The notes: generated from the sequence alone by a model not told the origin. DNA of 64,000 nucleotides from REEB95 sp963785735 (GCA_963785735.1 CAWAWJ010000001.1:1364001-1428000), one strand, 5' to 3'; shown: positions 33,882 through 43,911, counted from the first letter of the stretch. Numbers and translations: made by a program.

Positions 33882-35024
33882 ATGTTCATGGATATGCTCG
33901 AACCTCAGACGAAGATACGGCGCGTTTCGGCGCATGACGCGCCCAAGGAATTGCCGGAGCACGCCCTCGAAATCATCGTCGAACCCGGCGTCCGGCGTGA
34001 AATCGTTTTTATCGACCGCCGGTAAACGGCATCAAACGCGCTTATCCGGGCCGGATCGAAGCGCCCAATTACTATGAGCCCCGGCTCTACACGTTGCCGC
34101 TGCGATTCCGACGGCTTCCTGCTGGGCGGTCCGCGCGACGAGATTCCCGATGCCACCGTCATCATGCTCGGCGATTCGACGATCGAGGATCGCTACCTTG
34201 ACGAGCCGGCGCGCACGGCGAGCCGCCTTGCGGTCGAGATGCGCGAGCGGACCGGCAAGAAAGTGAACGTCCATAACGGTGCTGTCAGCGGCGCCAATTC
34301 GCTCGGCTCGCTGTTAAGTCTACTGGTGAAAGTATTGCCGATGCGGCCGCGCGCGATCACTCTCATGCATAGCAGCAACGATCTCAAGCAGCTGCTCTAT
34401 TTCGGCTCTTATTGGGAGACCTTCGGACGCCACACTTTGCTGCGGGAACGCAGCGAACCGGGCGGCGCGACGGCCGGGTGGCGCTCGCTCGCGCTGCGGC
34501 TGGGATCGGCCATCAAGCGCCGAATTGCCCCGCCGAAGAAGGGCACCGCTTCCAATGCCCAGAAGCAGGCCAGGGAAATCTGGTGGGAATACATGGTGCC
34601 GGAGCGCGGTTTCGCGACCCGGGATGCGTCCCGGCTCAATGCCGAATACGCCCGCAACCTCAATCTGTTCATCTCGATCTGCAGCGATTCCGGCATCGTC
34701 CCGGTCTTGCTCACCCAGCCGAACCGCCTGACCGATGCCGGCCCGGATGCCGTGCTCAAGATCCAGATGAACCCGATCTTCCGTCTCGGCATGTCCTATG
34801 CGGATTACAAAGCGCTGTTCGACTCATTCAACGAGACAGTCAGGCGTGTGGCGCGCAAACGCAACGCTCGCTTGGTCAATCTGGCGCGGCTGATCCCGCA
34901 GGAACCGCGCTACATCTGGGACAGCCTGCATTTCACCGAGCTCGGCGCCGCGGCCGCGGCGCGTCACATCGCCGAGGTCCTGGGCGATATTCCGGCCCAG
35001 GGTATGGAGGTGCGCCATGCATGA
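33882..35024 (+). pseudogene. SGNH/GDSL-type hydrolase, frameshifted
   Basis: From ATG 33882, the frame ends after DRR at 34025 where a G appears lost from a GGG. The continuing sequence includes VNGIKRAYPGRI, then a further shift near 34105. The body from 34110 is uninterrupted: VIMLGDSTIEDRY (GDS serine block), NGAVSGANSLG, MHSSNDLK and the C-terminal catalytic WDSLHFTELG. SGNH enzymes in polysaccharide loci often act as acetyl esterases or acyltransferases. The last codons overlap the next gene. Confidence 0.65.
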
Positions 35025-35889
35025 GAATGCCCCCGTCGCGTCTCGTCACGCCTACGAACCGAGCCCATTCTGGCACCGGCTGGGCAAAGCCGGTTTCTGG
35101 CGCATCTTCGGCAACACGCTGCCACTCACGGTCAATCTACGCTATCTCAACTATGGCCGGACGTGCCGCCGCGTCGCCGGCCGTCTGCGAAATGGCTTGG
35201 ACTGGCCGTTCCGCCGTCAGGAGCCGGTGATGGTGCGAGGGGCGATCGATCCGCAAAAGGCGGGCGCGATTGTCGCGCGGGTTTCCGCCGCACTGGAAAA
35301 GGGTGAATTGCGGCGCACCGAGCAGATTCCCTTCATGGTCAGCGTGCCTCGTCCGCTCGAATTCTTCGGCCCCGCCGTGCTCGACATGTTCGACGGCAAG
35401 CTCGGCAAGACGCTCGAGGAATTGCTGGGAAGCAAGTTCCGGATCGAGTGGCTCGATTACTACCGGACGTTCCCGGGCGCGCCGGTGAAATCCTGGCTCT
35501 GGCACATCGACAACGATCCTCCTTTTGTCGTCAAGGTGCTGCTCTATATGACCGACAGCACCGTCGAAAACGGGGCAACCCGCGTGTTTTACCCTGATGA
35601 AACGCGGCGCCTCTTTAGCAGCGGCTATTTCGGCGTGTCCGGCGAGGAAAGGATAAGCGAAATACCCGAGGAATCGTCCAAATCGCAGGTGGTTACCGCG
35701 CATGCCGGTGACGCGCTGATTTTCTCGACCAATCTATTGCACAAGGGCGGCGAGGTTCGGAGCGGATTTCGTGACGTGATGTCGTTCCTGATCCTGCCGA
35801 GCGAGGTTTCCTGGCGCGAGGATCTCGAGCGGCGCGGATTGCCCTATGTGCATAACGCTTCCGGCTTTCCTCTCAATCCCCGACTCTGA
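35017..35889 (+). CDS. Putative Fe(II)/2-oxoglutarate dioxygenase, phytanoyl-CoA dioxygenase-like
   Basis: 290 residues. The HxD iron motif is WHIDND near residue 167. The distal iron histidine and 2OG-binding arginine are in NLLHKGGEVRSGFRDVM near 240-256. A jelly-roll-like order of strands lies between (VVKVLLYMTDSTVENGATRVFYP). PhyH-type enzymes hydroxylate lipids, sugars or small metabolites, and in glycan loci may modify sugars. The substrate is unknown. The frame is clean although the flanking genes are broken. Confidence 0.7.
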   Translation: MHENAPVASRHAYEPSPFWHRLGKAGFWRIFGNTLPLTVNLRYLNYGRTCRRVAGRLRNGLDWPFRRQEPVMVRGAIDPQKAGAIVARVSAALEKGELRRTEQIPFMVSVPRPLEFFGPAVLDMFDGKLGKTLEELLGSKFRIEWLDYYRTFPGAPVKSWLWHIDNDPPFVVKVLLYMTDSTVENGATRVFYPDETRRLFSSGYFGVSGEERISEIPEESSKSQVVTAHAGDALIFSTNLLHKGGEVRSGFRDVMSFLILPSEVSWREDLERRGLPYVHNASGFPLNPRL

Positions 35890-35905
35890 CGGGAAATCAA
35901 GGACC

Positions 35906-36784
35906 ATGGTGCTGCAACACATCAAGGGCGGACTGAAGCGCGTGCTTGAGTTCGGCAAACCTCAATTGTCGCCGGAGGCGCGCATAGCGCAGGCGTTGCA
36001 GGCCCGTTTCAAAGAGGCCGAGCTCATCCTCGTCTGCTTCCCGAAATGCGGCAGCACTTGGATCGAAGTCATGCTGACGCAGTATCTCGTCGCTCGTTAC
36101 CACTTGGCCACCGACGTAACCCGCGATCTCTATCGTATCACCAAGCAGCTGCCGTCGACGGCGATCACCTGGCGCACGCATGACGACGACCCGCATCTTA
36201 AGCCCGCCGCGAAGTTCGAAACCGACAAATCCGGCTATGCGCAAAAACGCGTTCTCCTTTTGGTCCGGGATCCACGCGACGTTCTGGTCTCCTATTTTTT
36301 CGAATACACCAAGAAAAAGGAGTATCTGGCGGCGGGGCGGCCACCCTTCATCGGAACGATCGACGATTTCGTCCATCATGACATCGGCGGACTCCGGGCG
36401 ATCATCGGCTTCTATAACATCTGGGCCGGGAACACCGACGTGCCGCGCGAATTCTCCCTCATCACCTATGAAGGACTGCATCGCGACGCGGCGGGCGAGG
36501 TTAAACGAGTTCTGGAATTGATCGACGATAACGGAGTCGACCAAGCCTGCCTTGAACAGGCCGTCGCCTTCGGTGCGTTCGACAACATGCGCAAACTGGA
36601 GGAACGCAATTCTCCGGGGTTGCGCCTCAATCCCAACGTCCAATTGGGCGACACCGAAGGCTACAAGACGCGCAAGGGAAAGGTATCGGGATACAAGGAT
36701 TACCTGTCGCCGGCGACCATTCTGGAAGTCGATCGAATCATCCGGGACGAGCTTTCGGATTTCTATCATTTCTACAAACACTGA
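35906..36784 (+). CDS. Sulfotransferase
   Basis: 292 residues from ATG 35906 with AAGGA upstream. The PAPS-binding signatures are both present: 5'-phosphosulfate loop CFPKCGSTWIEVML near residue 43 and 3'-phosphate motif LVRDPRDVLVSYFFEY near 115-130. The C-terminus RKGKVSGYKDYLSP is typical of cytosolic sulfotransferases. It would transfer sulfate from PAPS to the glycan. The PAPS supply genes cysD-cysNC lie at the left end of this locus. Confidence 0.85.
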   Translation: MVLQHIKGGLKRVLEFGKPQLSPEARIAQALQARFKEAELILVCFPKCGSTWIEVMLTQYLVARYHLATDVTRDLYRITKQLPSTAITWRTHDDDPHLKPAAKFETDKSGYAQKRVLLLVRDPRDVLVSYFFEYTKKKEYLAAGRPPFIGTIDDFVHHDIGGLRAIIGFYNIWAGNTDVPREFSLITYEGLHRDAAGEVKRVLELIDDNGVDQACLEQAVAFGAFDNMRKLEERNSPGLRLNPNVQLGDTEGYKTRKGKVSGYKDYLSPATILEVDRIIRDELSDFYHFYKH

Positions 36785-36785
36785 G

Positions 36786-38285
36786 CTGAATTCGAGCGCC
36801 GCCCGTCCGCCGCAATCGGTTACCGCTTGCTGGATACAGCATGGCGGCGAGATCGAATGGGCCTCCCATATCGCGTTGCTCCTGCGCGCGGAAGGAATTA
36901 CCATCCGCTTCGTTTCCTTTCTGCGCGAGACGGCGGCGGGTTATCGCGCCAAGAGCCTGCCGTCCGATTTCATCGGCGAGATATACGACGGCGCCGGTTT
37001 GTCCGATGCGGAGCTTGAGGCTCTCGAGAGCCGTTACGGGCCGCCGGCGCTATCCCGCATCGCCGAATTTGATGTCCATCTCCACCATCTGTATGGCTCG
37101 GATGAAGCCAAGAAGGTCCAAATCGTCGGCCGGGCGCTGCGGTATTGGGAGCGGTATTTCGCCGAGCATGGCATCGGCGCGGTTGTCGTCCGCGACCAGG
37201 CCAGCGTCGCGACCCGCACAGCGCGCCATGTGGCGACGCATCTCGGGACCGTGCGGATGATGCAAATCGGCGGCGGGCCCGATGACTCGCACTTTACCCT
37301 CTATGATACCGATACCAGCTGGAACTGGTCCGAGCTTGATGTCGAATTGGCTAAAGGCACACGGCCGCTCTCGCCCGCGCGCCAGGCCGCCATCCAGGAT
37401 TTCGTCGCATCCCGTGTCCAGCCGCGGCGGGCTCATCCGATGAACCTGAACCTGTCGGTGCCGCGTCCGCTGACTTTGCCGCTCGTTTTGTGGCGTTATT
37501 GGCGCGAGGAACGCACCGTCGTTTCCGCCCGCGATCCGGTGACGCTCGCCACCCTCCGGTTGCGGCGTGAACTTGCGACCAAGCGCGGACTTTGGCGTGC
37601 GCTGCGGCCATTCCGGCAATTCGATCCGCCGCCCGCCGAGGATGAAAGATTTGTTTATTTCCCGTTGTTCCATACCCAGGAAGCGATCCACCTGCTCAAT
37701 GTTCCCTATTGGGCGCATCATGTGGAGGATCTCGCCCGGACTTTGGCCGATGCGCTGCCCTTGGGTCACAAGCTTTATATCAAAGAGCATCCGGTCATCG
37801 TCGGGGATGTTCCTTACCGGGTGCTCCGCCGCCTGCGCCGCCATCCGCGCATCCGGCTGCTGTCGCCGGAAATTCAGAGCCAGACTCTCATCATGAAGGC
37901 GAAATCCGTCATCGTGCTTCAGGGCACGGCCGGCTGGGAAACGCTGCTGCTGCGCCGGCCGCTAATCGCGTTCGCGGCGAAGCCGTTCTACGCCAAATGC
38001 CCGCTCGCTTTCCAAGTTGAGAACATCTGCGATATCGCGCAGGTGCTCCCGCAGGCGATAGCCGCCGCGGAAACCCTCTATGACAAGCGGAGGGAAGAAT
38101 GGCTCTGGTTCATCGACTGCGTGTTGCGCACCGCGCCGCCCGGCGTCCTGGAAACGTATGAATTTCCCCACACGACCCCGGCCCAGCTACAGAATGTCTC
38201 TTTGGTCGCGCGCGCGATCGGCCGCAAAATTCGCGGCCTTTCGGCGGTCGCTCCCTCCGATGCAATCCCAGCGGTGACAGCATGA
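36786..38285 (+). CDS. Capsule-type polysaccharide biosynthesis protein
   Basis: About 499 residues. The start is unclear: the reading frame runs into the sulfotransferase gene and no ATG lies nearby, so a CTG at 36786 or an indel at the start is possible. Motifs: FVYFPLFHTQEAIHLL, YIKEHPVIVGD, SVIVLQGTAGWETLLLRRPLIAF, which resemble the KpsC/KpsS-like surface-carbohydrate family (GT-B-like folds with a C-terminal G-T-x-G-W-E block). It is probably a glycosyltransferase of the capsule type. A relative lies at 55494-57130. Confidence 0.6.
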   Translation: MNSSAARPPQSVTACWIQHGGEIEWASHIALLLRAEGITIRFVSFLRETAAGYRAKSLPSDFIGEIYDGAGLSDAELEALESRYGPPALSRIAEFDVHLHHLYGSDEAKKVQIVGRALRYWERYFAEHGIGAVVVRDQASVATRTARHVATHLGTVRMMQIGGGPDDSHFTLYDTDTSWNWSELDVELAKGTRPLSPARQAAIQDFVASRVQPRRAHPMNLNLSVPRPLTLPLVLWRYWREERTVVSARDPVTLATLRLRRELATKRGLWRALRPFRQFDPPPAEDERFVYFPLFHTQEAIHLLNVPYWAHHVEDLARTLADALPLGHKLYIKEHPVIVGDVPYRVLRRLRRHPRIRLLSPEIQSQTLIMKAKSVIVLQGTAGWETLLLRRPLIAFAAKPFYAKCPLAFQVENICDIAQVLPQAIAAAETLYDKRREEWLWFIDCVLRTAPPGVLETYEFPHTTPAQLQNVSLVARAIGRKIRGLSAVAPSDAIPAVTA

Positions 38286-39085
38286 GCGATAAAAAGAATA
38301 TTGGCGCTACCGATGACCGGTGGCGTGAAACCTGGAAAAGCGAGACCATGGGGAAACCCTATGGCGATCTCTTCTTCGCGCGCGCCACCGGCGAACTGCC
38401 CGAGATGGAATCAAGCAAGGCGGCGGCGCATCGCATCGCTGCGCTGGCCAAGCGCGGCGACAGCTTGCTCGATGTCGGCTGCGGCGGCGGTCACTATTAC
38501 CGCAGCCTCAAGGATCGCGTCCGCGGAGCCTTGCGCTACACCGGACTGGACGCCACGCCCTATTACATCGAGCGGGCCCGCGAGGCGTTCAAGAACGATG
38601 CCGGCGCACATTTCGTCGTCGGCGACATCTTTGCCATCGATTTTCCGGATTTTGCATTCGATGTCGTCATGTGCAACAATGTGCTGGTTCACCTGCCGAG
38701 CATTGCGCGCCCCCTCAGCGAACTCTGCCGGGTGGCGAAGCGCAGCGTTCTCATCAGAACCCTGGTTGCCGACAAATCCTATGTCGTCCAGGACGTCACA
38801 CCCGACAAGGATGGCGCCGATTTTGACGAAGCCGGCAAGCCGGTCGGGTTTCATTACCTGAATATCTACGGCGAACCCTATATCCGGCGCCTTCTGGGTG
38901 CGATTCCCCGCGTTCAAGGCTGGCAAATCGAATTCGACCGCGATTTCATGCCGGAGCATCTCGCCGATACGGCAAAGGCTTTGCCCGCCGCCTGGGACGC
39001 GACGCGCGTGGCGCAAGGGATGCAATTCACCGGACCGATCATGCTTCCTTGGCATTGGATCACGATCGAACTTTTGTCGAAATGA
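38282..39085 (+). CDS. Class I SAM-dependent methyltransferase
   Basis: 267 residues, starting in an ATGA overlap. LLDVGCGGGHYYRSL near residue 62, then YTGLDATPYYIERARE and FDVVMCNNVLVHLPS define the SAM fold. No catalytic target motif is visible. It is likely to methylate a sugar or lipid carrier in this locus. It is immediately upstream of the cytidylyltransferase gene (4-bp overlap). Confidence 0.8.
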   Translation: MSDKKNIGATDDRWRETWKSETMGKPYGDLFFARATGELPEMESSKAAAHRIAALAKRGDSLLDVGCGGGHYYRSLKDRVRGALRYTGLDATPYYIERAREAFKNDAGAHFVVGDIFAIDFPDFAFDVVMCNNVLVHLPSIARPLSELCRVAKRSVLIRTLVADKSYVVQDVTPDKDGADFDEAGKPVGFHYLNIYGEPYIRRLLGAIPRVQGWQIEFDRDFMPEHLADTAKALPAAWDATRVAQGMQFTGPIMLPWHWITIELLSK

Positions 39086-39860
39086 TGGCGCAGGCGATGA
39101 AAAAAACCGACGCTGGGGCTGATCCGGCGCGCGGCGTGCTCGGCATTGTCACCGCGCGGGGCGGATCGAAGGGCTTGCCGGGCAAGAACATTGCGCCGGT
39201 AGGCGGCAAGCCGCTCATCGCTTGGACGATCTGAGAAAGCAATAAGCAGCGGCGCGGTCGAGCAGCTCATTCTTTCGACCGATGATCCTTCTATCGCCGC
39301 GGCGGCGCGGCAGGCAGGCGCGGAAATCCCGTTTCTCCGGCGGGGGAGCACCGCGGCCGACGATACCCCGCATCTGCCCGTCATCCAGCATGCGCTGCAG
39401 CAGATGGAAGCGACTTGGCTATCACCCTTCGCATGTCATGTTGCTTCAGCCGACATCGCCCTTGATCGATGCTGAAGATATCGCGGCCTGCGTGCGCCTC
39501 GCAAAATCGAGCGTTGCCGAAGCCGTCATCAGCGTGACGCGGTTCGACGGCCATCCGTCGTGGCTGATGGCCATCGAGCCGGATGGGCGCCTCGTCCATT
39601 GGCGGGCCCAAGAGCCGCATGCCGAGCGGCGTCAGGACGGCGCCGTGACCTATAACCTCAACGGCGCGATCTATCTTTTGACCTCGGAACTCGTTCGCCG
39701 CGGCGGGAATTGGTATGGGAACTCCACCTTGGCCTACGAGATCCCGGCCCAACGCTCGCTCGAAATCGACACGCCGTGGGATTTGCATCTCGTGCGGCTG
39801 GTTTTCGAGGATCGCGCTCGCCGCGCGCAGGACGAGCAAAACACGGGAATTCTTCCATGA
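39082..39860 (+). pseudogene. Acylneuraminate cytidylyltransferase-like protein, frameshifted
   Basis: NeuA-type nucleotide-binding motif GIVTARGGSKGLPGKNI starts 15 residues in. The frame is broken after AWTI near 39233 by an extra T and again near 39412. In the shifted frames STDDPSIAAAAR, HVMLLQPTSPL, TYNLNGAIYLLTSELV and SLEIDTPWDLH complete a protein of about 255 residues. Such enzymes activate nonulosonic or Kdo-like acids as CMP-sugars. There are three such genes in this locus. Confidence 0.7.
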
Positions 39861-40852
39861 CCATGCCGGCGGTGAATTCCAGCCATTTCCTGATCGTGGG
39901 CGCCGGCAACCATTGCCGAGCGGCACTTGAACATGCTGCGCCGGCTTGTGCCCCAGTCGCGTTTCACCGTGTGGCGCCGCCGCTCCATCGGGTGCGGAGA
40001 CGGCGTCGAAATCGTTCATACGCTCTCCGACGCGATCGCATCCTCCCCGCGCGCGGCGATCATGGCCTCGCCGGCGAGCCATCATCTCGAAGCCGCCATG
40101 CCGCTTGCTGAAGAGGGCGTGGATCTTTTTATTGAAAAACCGCTCGCCATGTCGCTCGATGGCGTCGAAGGGTTTTTGCGGCGTTGCGAAGAGTTAGAAT
40201 CGTTCTCCAGGTCAGATACTGCCTGCGCTTCACCGCCGGGTTTGCGGCGCTGACCCAATTCTTCGCGACGGCACAATCGGTCTTCCGCTCCATGTCGCGG
40301 CAACCGCCCGGGCATTATCTGCCGGACTGGCGGCAGGCACGCGACTATCGCAGCAGCGTCAGCGCGCAACAGGCGCTCGGCGGCGGTGCCGCGCTAGAAC
40401 TCAGTCACGAATTCGATTACGTCCGGACACTTCTTGGCAAGCCCGTCGCGGTGTCGGCCCAGCTGTTGCGCAGCGGAACGCTCGATGTCGATGTCGAGGA
40501 TTGCCTGGATGCCTTGGTTGAATTCGCCGGTGGCGCGATGGCAAGCTTCCATCTCGACATGCTGAGTCAGCCGGCCGAACGTCGGTGCCGGATTGTCGGA
40601 AACGCCGGCACCGCGGAGTGGGATGTTCTTGCCGATACGGTTCGTGTTTTCCGCGCCGCCAAGGGCAAATGGGAAACCGTGCTCGCAGCATCGCCGAAAG
40701 CGGATATGTACGAGCTGCAAATGCGGCATTTCCTCGATAGCCTGGATAGCCGCGCCACGCCCTCCGTTTCCGGCCGTGACGGAGCGGACAGCCTCGCTCT
40801 GACGCTCGCCGCGAAACAAGCTGCGGCGACGCGGCGGCAGGTGGCGCTGTGA
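39857..40852 (+). pseudogene. Gfo/Idh/MocA oxidoreductase, frameshifted (possible PtmF-like role)
   Basis: Stitched frames give HFLIVGAGNHCRAHLNML, then IFIEKPLAMSLDGVEGFLRR (cofactor loop with the conserved EKP), and a C-terminal part from 40184 with LELSHEFDYVRTLLG that is clean. Breaks lie near 39925 and 40198. It sits directly before a CMP-sugar-synthetase gene and an SDR; in Campylobacter the order ptmF-ptmB-ptmA is the same, but the PtmF identity is inference only. Confidence 0.6.
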
Positions 40853-41553
40853 TCGCGTCAATTCCGGCCTTTATCTTCGCGCGCGGCGGCTCGAAGGGTG
40901 TTCCGGGGAAGAATATTCGTCTCCTGCACGGCCGCCCGCTCATCGCTTATGCCATCGCGGCCGCGCGGGCGGCGAAACATGTCTCGAAAGTGGTTATCTC
41001 GACGGATGATGCAGCAATCGCGGAAACCGCCCGCTCTTGGGGCGCCGAAGTCCCGTTTCGCCGTCCCGCGGAACTCGCTAGCGATGATAGCCCGGAATGG
41101 CTGGCCTGGCGGCATGGGATTGAGGAAATGAGACGGCGCGGCGAAGCCGCGGACATCTTTGTAAGCGTGCCCGTCACCGCACCGCTCCGTAAGCCTGAAG
41201 ATATCGATGCTTGCATCGACAAGCTCGTTACCAGCGGCGCCGACATGGTCGTCACCGTGACGCCCGCCGCGCACAACCCGTATTTCAACATGGTTACGCT
41301 CGACAAGGCGGGAATCGCAAATCTCGTTATTCCGGATGCCAAAAGGTTCGAGTTTCGACAAGAAGCGCCGCCGGTATTCGACATGACCACCGTGTGTTAC
41401 GCGGCCCGAACAGAATTCGTGTTGGCGGCCAACGGCATCTTCGATGGTCGCGTCGCCGCCGTGGTGATCCCGCCCGAGCGTGCGATTGACATCGATACCG
41501 AACTCGATTTGCGGATGGCCGAATCCCTTCTGGCGGGGGTTGCCGTTCGATGA
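40849..41553 (+). CDS. CMP-nonulosonic acid cytidylyltransferase (PtmB/LegF-like)
   Basis: 234 residues from a GTG overlapping the previous stop. N-terminal AFIFARGGSKGVPGKNIRLL is the CTP-binding loop of NeuA-type enzymes; ISTDDAAIAETARSWGAEVPFRRPAELASD follows and SVPVTAPLRKPEDID supports substrate specificity. The C-terminus ends with AIDIDTELDLRMAE. It would activate the nonulosonic acid to the CMP form. The SDR directly after it resembles PtmA, and this pair is typical of legionaminic acid loci. Confidence 0.85.
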   Translation: MIASIPAFIFARGGSKGVPGKNIRLLHGRPLIAYAIAAARAAKHVSKVVISTDDAAIAETARSWGAEVPFRRPAELASDDSPEWLAWRHGIEEMRRRGEAADIFVSVPVTAPLRKPEDIDACIDKLVTSGADMVVTVTPAAHNPYFNMVTLDKAGIANLVIPDAKRFEFRQEAPPVFDMTTVCYAARTEFVLAANGIFDGRVAAVVIPPERAIDIDTELDLRMAESLLAGVAVR

Positions 41554-42353
41554 AACGCATCGCGGAGCTGATGGATCTAACCGGCCGGGTGGCGTTGGTG
41601 ACCGGCGGCGCGGGCCGGATCGGCGCCGCGATCGTCGAGACGCTCGCCGAGCTCGGGGCCGCAATCGTCATCGTCGATATGGATGAGCGCCGTGGGGATG
41701 AGGTCGCGCGCCAAGTAACTGCGGAGCATGCGACGCGCGTGCTCGTGATGGCGGCCGATCTCGAAAACAAGCAGACAATATCCGCCATCCCCATTGACGT
41801 TGAAAAAGCCTTCGGCCGGCTCGATGTTCTCATCAATTGTGCGGCGCTGGTCGGAACCAGCGATCTCGGTGGCTGGGCCGTTCCGTTCGCCGAGCAAGGT
41901 CTTTCGACGTGGGAGCGAGCGCTCGCCGTCAATCTCACCGCCGCCTTCGCCCTGACCCAGCTATGCGCGCCGTTGCTCACCGCGAGCGGTTCTGGCTCCA
42001 TCATCAATGTTTCGTCAATCTACGGACTCGTCGGTCCCGATATGAGGCTTTACGAGGAGACGGCACTCGGCAATCCGGCGGCGTACGCCGCCAGCAAAGG
42101 CGGTCTCTTGCAGTTGACGCGTTGGCTCGCGACGGTTCTGGCGCCCCGAATCCGCGTCAACGCGATCACACCTGGGGGTATCTTGCGCAACCAGCCTGAA
42201 TCCTTCGTGCGGCGCTACGTCGAGCGCACGCCGATGCGGCGCTTGGGAACCGAGCAGGACATAAAAGGGGCGGTCGTGTATCTGGCGAGCGATCTGTCGT
42301 CCTATGTTACCGGCCAGAACGTCGTCGTCGACGGCGGCTGGACCTCCTGGTAA
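41550..42353 (+). CDS. SDR family oxidoreductase, PtmA-like
   Basis: 267 residues. TGGAGRIGAAIVETL (about 19-33), NVSSIYGLVGPD and YAASKGGLLQLTRWL (catalytic Tyr-Lys), with VDGGWTSW at the end. Proteins of this length with the SSIYG-VGPD stretch are common in nonulosonate clusters as flagellin-modification protein PtmA, an early step making the hexosamine precursor. It overlaps the preceding cytidylyltransferase by ATGA and precedes the HisF-like gene, so the sugar-acid operon continues here. Confidence 0.8.
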   Translation: MKRIAELMDLTGRVALVTGGAGRIGAAIVETLAELGAAIVIVDMDERRGDEVARQVTAEHATRVLVMAADLENKQTISAIPIDVEKAFGRLDVLINCAALVGTSDLGGWAVPFAEQGLSTWERALAVNLTAAFALTQLCAPLLTASGSGSIINVSSIYGLVGPDMRLYEETALGNPAAYAASKGGLLQLTRWLATVLAPRIRVNAITPGGILRNQPESFVRRYVERTPMRRLGTEQDIKGAVVYLASDLSSYVTGQNVVVDGGWTSW

Positions 42354-42370
42354 AGGCGCAAATCCCACAC

Positions 42371-43228
42371 ATGGCGTTCCGCATCATTCCGCGCCTCGAC
42401 ATCAAGGGGCCCAACTTAGTGAAGGGTATTCACCTCGAAGGGCTTCGCGTGCTCGGCAAGCCCGAGCGCTTCGCACGCTTTTATTACGAGACCGGCGCCG
42501 ACGAGCTTTTTTTCATGGACATGGTGGCCAGCCTATATGGCCGCAATCAGCTGACCGACATCGTGAAGCAGACCGCCCGAGAAATCTTCATCCCGCTCTG
42601 CGTCGGCGGCGGGTTGCGCAGTGTCGACGACATCCGCACCGTCTTGCGCGCCGGCGCCGACAAGGTCTCGCTCAATACCTCGGCGTTGGCCCGGCCGGAT
42701 TTCGTGCGCGAGGCGGCCAAGACCTTCGGCTCCTCGACCATCGTCGTTTCGATCGAGGCGATCCGGCAGCCTGACGGGCATTATGAGTGCTTCACCGATT
42801 GCGGCCGTCAGGCGACGGGCGTCGACGCCTTTGTCTGGGCGCTGCGCGCCGCCGAGCTTGGCGCTGGCGAACTCAGCGTCACCGCGGTCGATCGCGAAGG
42901 TACGGGACGCGGCTACGATCTCGAACTCACCCGCCGCATCGCGCAATCGGTCGGCATTCCAGTCATTGCGCATGGCGGCGCCGGAAAGCCCGATCATGTT
43001 CGAGCGGTCCTGTCGGAGGGCTCGGCCGACGCCGTCGCGCTGGCCTCGATGCTGCATTACGACGCTTTGCGCTCGATCGATTGGCGCACCGAGGATTTCA
43101 GCAGCGAGGGCAATATCGAATTCATCCGGCAGGGCGCCAAGTCGGGTTTTTCACGCGGCGAGCCGATCTCGATTGGGCGATTGAAAGAGATCCTTGCCGA
43201 AGGAGGCATCGATGTCCGCGCGGCTTGA
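42371..43228 (+). CDS. HisF-like cyclase subunit of the amidotransferase system
   Basis: 285 residues, TIM barrel. RIIPRLDIKGPNLVKGI at the N-terminus holds the first catalytic aspartate; SVTAVDREGTGRGYDLEL has the second. ADKVSLNTSALA and VIAHGGAGKPDHV are the phosphate-binding loops. Unlike true HisF it has a C-terminal extension. Such paralogues work with HisH-like and WbpG/PseA-like proteins to turn an N-acetyl group into an acetamidino group. It has no histidine-operon neighbours. Its end overlaps the hisH-like gene. Confidence 0.85.
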   Translation: MAFRIIPRLDIKGPNLVKGIHLEGLRVLGKPERFARFYYETGADELFFMDMVASLYGRNQLTDIVKQTAREIFIPLCVGGGLRSVDDIRTVLRAGADKVSLNTSALARPDFVREAAKTFGSSTIVVSIEAIRQPDGHYECFTDCGRQATGVDAFVWALRAAELGAGELSVTAVDREGTGRGYDLELTRRIAQSVGIPVIAHGGAGKPDHVRAVLSEGSADAVALASMLHYDALRSIDWRTEDFSSEGNIEFIRQGAKSGFSRGEPISIGRLKEILAEGGIDVRAA

Positions 43229-43898
43229 GAGCGAAGGCCGGACGGGCGAGCCGCGCGGGTCGCCGTCGACGATTTCGGCATGGGCAATCTCTTCAGTGTC
43301 GAGCAGGCCTGCCTCGCCGTCGGCTTGGCTCCGTCGGTGACCGAAGTTCGCCGCGCGGTCGAGGGCGCCGATATCGTGATTTTGCCGGGTGTCGGCGCCT
43401 TCGGCGACGCCATGGAGAATTTGCGCAGCCGCGATCTCATCGGACCTCTGCGCGACGTGGCGGCCAGCGGGCGCCTGCTGATCGGCATCTGCCTCGGGCT
43501 CCAGATGCTGATGGACGAAAGCGAGGGATTCGGCGCGCGTAAGGGGCTGGGCCTGGTGAGCGGCAGGTGCTGCGGCTTGCGCCGACACGTGCTGGCGCCA
43601 AGGTGCCGCGGATCGGGTGGAACCGGGGTTCCAAGGCGCGTCCGGGCGCTTGGGCCGAGATGCCGTTCGAAGGTCAGCGCGACAGCGTATACATGTCTTT
43701 CGACTGTTCCTATTACGTCACGCCCGCCGATACCAGACTCGTCGCCTCCACGAGCAATTACGAGGGCGTGACCTGTTGCTCGGCCTTGCGCGCCGGTTCA
43801 GTCCATGCCTTCCAACTCCATGCCGAGCGCAGCGGTCGCGCCGGTTTGAATGTCTCCCACACGATCGCGCGTCTCGCCGCCGCGTCTATGCCTGTTGA
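43212..43898 (+). pseudogene. HisH-like glutamine amidotransferase subunit, frameshifted
   Basis: Stitched frames show a glutaminase of about 220 residues: DDFGMGNLFSVEQA near the start, the nucleophile block GICLGLQMLMDES, KVPRIGWN, and the catalytic histidine in FQLHAERSG where HisH normally has QFHPEKS. At least three indels occur, near 43262, 43565 and beyond 43625. It provides ammonia for the amidotransferase. Its ATG overlaps hisF-like gene end by 17 bases. Confidence 0.7.
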
Positions 43899-43911
43899 AG
43901 GTGCCGTCCTG

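Noticed and set aside
42371..43898. HisF and HisH as part of histidine biosynthesis
   Set aside because: No his genes are nearby; the WbpG/PseA-like gene directly after them and the nonulosonate genes around them point to sugar amidination.
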